Below, one piece after another: positions 35,309-39,625 of a DNA stretch of 39,625 bases. Each line of letters begins with the position of its first letter. Within the stretch, counting starts at the first letter, position 1. The position numbers were made by a program, and so were the translations under genes. Source of the stretch: an uncultured Anaerolineae bacterium (lineage in GTDB: Bacteria > Chloroflexota > Anaerolineae > Anaerolineales > Villigracilaceae); assembly GCA_903910795.1 (NCBI GenBank), contig CAIWAX010000157.1, positions 1 through 39,625 of the forward strand, in the 5' to 3' direction. A model generated the notes under the pieces. That model did not search any database. It had not been told where the DNA came from and saw nothing but the letters and a program-made list of their open reading frames with translations.

Positions 35309-36493
35309 TTATTTTCGAATCCAATAAGGGGTGTTGTGGAGCGGTTCTGAGCCGTTGGCTGTGATCAAATAGCCATTTTCAATCCGCAAACCACCCCAGG
35401 GGGCATTGAACATGGGGATATCAATGGAAATTATCATATCCTGCGCCAGCGTAGCCGGGCTGCTCGGCCCAAATATGGGGGCTTCAAACTCTATCACCCC
35501 GAGGCTGTGCACGCCCGAATAGAGAAAATACTGTCCCAAGTTTCCGTTTTCTACAATTTGCCGGCCAATAGCTTCTACCTGCCGGCCTTGGATGCCTGGG
35601 CGCAGGGCGCTGGCACAGGCCTGCTGGGCTTGAATGGCAATCTCCAGGGCACGGGTAATCTCGGGGTCTGGATTCCCGACCAGAACGACCCGGCCAATCG
35701 CGGCGTGATAGCCTTCGTAGCGTGGCGCAATCGTCAACAGCACCAGGTCATTGGCCGCAATCGGCCGGAAGGTGGAGCGGGCCAGGATTGGCCGAGTGTT
35801 GGGGCCGGAGGCGACAATGGTGTCAATGCCGGTGCCTTCAGAGCCTGCCCGCCGCATGGCTGCATCAATTTCGGCGGCAACCTGACGTTCCGTCACCCCA
35901 ACCTTGATCGTATCAGTTGCGGCCTGAAAACCCGTTTCGGCAATTTTATAGGCCTGCCGGATCACTTCAATCTCAGCAGGCGATTTGCATGCTCTGATAT
36001 CACACAGGGCGTTTTCCATATCCACCCAAACCAGGTTGGGCAGAGCTGCCTGCCAGGCGGCCATCAGGTCATTTCCAATTAATCCGCGCCCGGCCAGCCC
36101 GACTCTTTTGACTGATTGGGGAGTGTGTCCCATTTCGGACATGATCTCGTTCAGGCTCTGGATGCGGGAGTATGGATAATCTTCGTCTGGATGTGTGAAT
36201 TCGCGCATGACACGCACATCGGCTATCTGTCCAACCAGAAGGGCGTATTGGTCACTCTCTGGCCCAACCAGCATAACGGGGTCGCCATTCCTGGGTAGAA
36301 GAATGCAGACAGGTTCGAAATGAACTGGGAAATTAGCCAACCAGCGGGCATGTGCCGGGCCGAAAGTGGCGCGGTCATCCGCATAGGCAATTAAAAAATC
36401 AAGCTCAAATTTAGCCATGGCAGCCTGCAGCCTGCGCCAGCGCTGCGGGTATTCTGAAACCGGGATGATCGGGTGGGAAGATTGTGTGGTCAT
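35309..36493 (-). CDS. M24-family metallopeptidase (Xaa-Pro aminopeptidase/creatinase-like)
   Basis: IRACKSPAEIEVIRQAYKIAETGFQAATDTIKVGVTERQVAAEIDAAMRRAGSEG typical M24. Start ATG at 36493 with GAGGAG upstream. Confidence 0.85.
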   Translation of the reverse strand: MTTQSSHPIIPVSEYPQRWRRLQAAMAKFELDFLIAYADDRATFGPAHARWLANFPVHFEPVCILLPRNGDPVMLVGPESDQYALLVGQIADVRVMREFTHPDEDYPYSRIQSLNEIMSEMGHTPQSVKRVGLAGRGLIGNDLMAAWQAALPNLVWVDMENALCDIRACKSPAEIEVIRQAYKIAETGFQAATDTIKVGVTERQVAAEIDAAMRRAGSEGTGIDTIVASGPNTRPILARSTFRPIAANDLVLLTIAPRYEGYHAAIGRVVLVGNPDPEITRALEIAIQAQQACASALRPGIQGRQVEAIGRQIVENGNLGQYFLYSGVHSLGVIEFEAPIFGPSSPATLAQDMIISIDIPMFNAPWGGLRIENGYLITANGSEPLHNTPYWIRK

Positions 36494-36762
36494 TTTTTTA
36501 CGCTCCTCATTTTTTGATTTGAAAAACTGGCGCAAGTTGATTACCAGGGTTTTTATCCAAAAAATCGTAATTGCTCACGGGGTGGGTGCTGTTTGGCAGA
36601 AACCCATCCTCGCTAAGAGCGTGCGGGGTGAAAGAACCCTTCCCAAAATCGGGGAGGAGGAGACAGTACTTGCGAGGGAAGCCAGCGATTAGCATTTCAC
36701 TTGGGCAATTAAATCGTGATGGTTATGCCAAACCAAGACACGGGTGAGCAGTTACCTTAAAT

Positions 36763-37935
36763 TTATAACTTCTGAATGACACGGGTATACAATCCGCAGG
36801 CGTCCAGGATTTGCTGTATTTCACAGCTCTCATTGCGCATGTGAGCCAGTTTGTATTCACCTGGGCCAAAACCGATGGTGGGGATTCCCAGGCTGACAGG
36901 TGTGACGGCGTTCGTGCTGAAATCCCAGAAATCATACCCGGCGGGCGGCGCGCCAAATTGAGCCTGATAGGCAGCCAGACAGGTTTTTGAAAGTTCGTGA
37001 TCCAGGTCTATCTTCCAGGCCAGGTGGAAGGGTTCATATTTAATCGGCAGACCGGTCCAGCTTTTCCGGTAAAGCGTGCCAACTTCCCAGCTTGCGTTTT
37101 TCCCCGCGATGATTTGATCCATTTCCAACTGGATGGCTTCCTTCGTTTCACCGGGCACCAGCCTGCGATCCAGATAGACTTCACATTCAGAGGGGACGGC
37201 GTTCAACGATACGCTGACGCTCGAAATTTTGGACATCACCAGGGTGCCCCTCAATCCCGATTGCTTCATCAGGTCAAGGTTGGTCTTTTCAACCCGCTGG
37301 ATGATGTCGGCCATTTCGTAAATGGCATTCACCCCTTTTTCGGGCGCCGATCCGTGCGCGGAAACACCGTGGGTTTTAATTGATATTTGGGCTTTGCCCT
37401 TGTGACCGAGCGCTATAACATTGTTGGATGGCTCGCAGATGACCACGTTTTGGGGTTTGAGCTCAAACTCTGCGAACAGGTGCTTCAAATTCTCTCCGTC
37501 ACAATCTTCTTCAAAGACCGTGCAGGAGACATAAATGGTTTTGCCCCCGGCAAACCCCAGGTTTTTGGCGAGCGCGGCGGCGAAAATGGCGGCGGCGGCG
37601 CCGGACTTCATATCGACGGAGCCGCGGCCCTGCAGCCGCCCATTTACAACCTGGCCGCCGAAAGCAGGAAAATCCCAGAGATTTTCATCCTTGACTTCCA
37701 CGGTATCGACATGTGAATCAAACAAAATGCTTTTTGGGCCGCTGCCGATTCGGCCGAGGAGATTGCCCATCGCATCAATGCGAACTTCATCAAATTCGAG
37801 TGCCAGCATTTTTTGCTGGATGAATTTGATGATTTCCTCTTCCTGGCCTGAATAGCTTTTTAGCCTGACCAGGTTTTGTGTAAATTCGATCAGTTCCTGG
37901 CTTTGTTCCGGTGTCAGTAAATCGGAGGGTTTCAT
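36763..37935 (-). CDS. M20-family metallopeptidase (YgeY-like hydrolase)
   Basis: ILFDSHVDTVEV, GRGSVDMKSGAAAAIFAA, TVFEEDCDGENLKHL, GVSAHGSAPEKGVNAIYEMADII. Confidence 0.9.
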   Translation of the reverse strand: MKPSDLLTPEQSQELIEFTQNLVRLKSYSGQEEEIIKFIQQKMLALEFDEVRIDAMGNLLGRIGSGPKSILFDSHVDTVEVKDENLWDFPAFGGQVVNGRLQGRGSVDMKSGAAAAIFAAALAKNLGFAGGKTIYVSCTVFEEDCDGENLKHLFAEFELKPQNVVICEPSNNVIALGHKGKAQISIKTHGVSAHGSAPEKGVNAIYEMADIIQRVEKTNLDLMKQSGLRGTLVMSKISSVSVSLNAVPSECEVYLDRRLVPGETKEAIQLEMDQIIAGKNASWEVGTLYRKSWTGLPIKYEPFHLAWKIDLDHELSKTCLAAYQAQFGAPPAGYDFWDFSTNAVTPVSLGIPTIGFGPGEYKLAHMRNESCEIQQILDACGLYTRVIQKL

Positions 37936-38807
37936 CGCTTGAAAAATCCTTTCAGTCCGTTCAATATTCCATCCGCTGGCTGTGTGTTGGGTTGGACGGG
38001 TTTTAATCCTGGCTGCTCAAAAGAATTGGAAGCCATGACGATTGCAAATTTGACATCTTCGTATAATTCTTTTGTAACTTTTTCATATTCCTGGCGGGTT
38101 TGCGAATCTTTGAAGCCCAGGTCATTCCAGGAGCCCATGCCGCCAAAAACATAAGCCTGGGTCGCAGCAGCCAGCACCTGGCGCGCTTCCAGGCTGTAGC
38201 CTTCGGCAGGCAGCATATCCGAATGAAATGGGGCAGCGGGCGTGGATGAATCAAGCAGTTCCAAAGATTTTCCAAAGCAGGCAGCCCAATTTCCGGCATT
38301 TACATCCGGGCGTCTGGAAAAATTTTCAGCCAGTGAAAGGGTCTTCCTTAGTTGAGCCTTCACAAAATCCATTTTTTCCAGCGGCCGGATGTAGGAATTT
38401 GGAAACATCAGGCTGCGATATTCCACATTCCAGGGCTTTTTCTCGGGAGCGCCGGTTTTCCACTGCGGGTACCAGAGTTCAAACCCATCCGGCAGATCGA
38501 CCTGAATGGCCATGCTCACGCTGCCCGAGGAAGAAACAGCAATATATTCTGGAATATCCTTGCGCTGCCAGCCAAAAGCTATATTCCACAAACGGGTTGC
38601 CTTGATGGAACGCAAAAAAGCAAACCAATCAGAAACGCTGGCGGCTATTTCCAGGCCTTGTTTGTCTTGATTGGTTTTATAACGGGCAAATTTAAGCGCC
38701 GAGACAAATTGAAATGTGGAATTCGCGGAGAGGTCAGTCTTTCCGCCGTTCAGGAAGAAATTCCCGTGCGCTACCAATGCGACAATCTGTGCTAATTCAC
38801 CATTCAT
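37932..38807 (-). CDS. Hypothetical protein of unknown function, translationally coupled to the M20 peptidase
   Basis: Continuous 291-aa ORF; its stop overlaps the M20 start by ATGA; no recognised motif. Confidence 0.65.
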   Translation of the reverse strand: MNGELAQIVALVAHGNFFLNGGKTDLSANSTFQFVSALKFARYKTNQDKQGLEIAASVSDWFAFLRSIKATRLWNIAFGWQRKDIPEYIAVSSSGSVSMAIQVDLPDGFELWYPQWKTGAPEKKPWNVEYRSLMFPNSYIRPLEKMDFVKAQLRKTLSLAENFSRRPDVNAGNWAACFGKSLELLDSSTPAAPFHSDMLPAEGYSLEARQVLAAATQAYVFGGMGSWNDLGFKDSQTRQEYEKVTKELYEDVKFAIVMASNSFEQPGLKPVQPNTQPADGILNGLKGFFKR

Positions 38808-38882
38808 ATTTTTTTATATAGACCTGTTCATGATTTTGTAAAAGGCCAGCTCGGAAACAGACTTTTCCGCTAAAGGCACAGG

Positions 38883-39278
38883 TCATCCCATGCTGATGAC
38901 TTTTTCGGGTTCGATCACGATGATCACACGCACCTGGCTGCGCCCGCCGTACCAGCGGTAGGGCGCGCCGGTATATTTCTGCGCGAGTATCTCGATGTGT
39001 TCGGCGGCTCCATCTGTGGTGGTTTTGATTACCCGGCCGCGGATCTGGAAGTAACGTGTGGGGTTGTCTGGCGATGAAAGGGCCACCGCCACGCGCGGGT
39101 CACGCGCGATGTTCTTGAGTTTGACGTAGCCCTGCACGCTGTTGATGATGACGTTTTCACCATCCGTATCTACCCAGGTCTGGGTGATCTGGGGCGAACC
39201 GTCCGCCATTGTGGTTGCCAGGTAGCAGGTGCTTGGTTTGCGCAGCAACGCGAGCATGTCTTCAGAAAATTTGATCAT
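38883..39278 (-). CDS. PPOX-class (pyridoxamine 5'-phosphate oxidase-like / F420-dependent) flavoprotein
   Basis: STCYLATTMADGSPQITQTWVDTDGENVIINSVQGYVKLKNIARDPRVAVALSSPDNPTRYFQIRGRVI. Confidence 0.9.
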   Translation of the reverse strand: MIKFSEDMLALLRKPSTCYLATTMADGSPQITQTWVDTDGENVIINSVQGYVKLKNIARDPRVAVALSSPDNPTRYFQIRGRVIKTTTDGAAEHIEILAQKYTGAPYRWYGGRSQVRVIIVIEPEKVISMG

Positions 39279-39625
39279 GGTTTCCTTGTATTATTTGTAA
39301 TTAATGACGGATGTTGGTTTTTACCAAAATTGTCCTGATTTTTTGTGTGTACAGAGATACATTATCAATTGTTTTCCTCAAAAAACAAGCGGTCCGTGGG
39401 TCGTTATGGCGGCTCTTTTAAAAGACTCCGGTCTGGCCGCGTGGCTTGGTTGGCATTCTCGAATCCCACAGGAAAAGTATACAACAAATATAAATGTATG
39501 ATGATCGAAAGTGCCTCGAGGGTATAGCGCAAAACTGTTGGTAAATTTTTGGCAAACTTCCACGCACACCATTTCGGCGGGCTGACCCACAGGGCACACT
39601 TCGTGCGAGGCCCTTCCTCAGTACA

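Noticed and set aside
26330-38807. Catabolic cluster as a canonical ectoine (doe/eut) operon
   Set aside because: M24 hydrolases and an amino-acid importer fit loosely, but the expected DoeB-type deacetylase, aminotransferase and dehydrogenase are missing.
1-39625. CRISPR arrays, tRNA or rRNA genes, IS transposases, integrases
   Set aside because: None recognised by reading: no regularly spaced repeats, cloverleaf or rRNA-like segments, or transposase/integrase ORFs in the supplied track.

Overview
This 39.6 kb window looks like a bacterial chromosome segment. Lipoproteins with Ala/Pro/Thr-rich linkers, LamG-like pilins and general gene style suggest Chloroflexota/Anaerolineae, but this is inference. 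From left to right it holds: (1) an oligopeptide-type ABC importer (lipoprotein plus two permeases, no ATPase genes) and an ABC-2 exporter (ATPase plus two permeases); (2) a split, reverse-ordered purH, with a eukaryote-like AICAR formyltransferase ORF followed by a stand-alone IMP cyclohydrolase ORF; (3) a CpaE/TadZ-like receiver-ParA gene, two tandem pilin-like proteins with large LamG-like C-terminal domains, and a membrane-anchored regulatory-domain protein; (4) degV and a lone MNT-type nucleotidyltransferase; (5) a minus-strand XPB helicase with two helicase-associated genes; (6) a complete Wadjet (JetABCD) SMC/TOPRIM defence operon led by an overlapping XRE regulator with a promoter/operator; (7) a GntR-controlled catabolic cluster (two M24 peptidases, an M20 peptidase, a general amino-acid ABC importer, and a tandem pair of UroD-like proteins). 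The features not explained by genes are two families of short dispersed repeats. One is a 21-25 bp palindrome (consensus GTACGATTTGCTTAGCAAATCGTAC, three copies, one certainly inside a CDS). The other is ATGGATATCCCGGTTYCAGTACGGG (three copies, each just after a stop codon, two of them in the Wadjet operon). Several perfect palindromes sit on likely promoters, and strong hairpins follow both solute-binding-protein genes. No tRNA, rRNA or CRISPR array was recognised.
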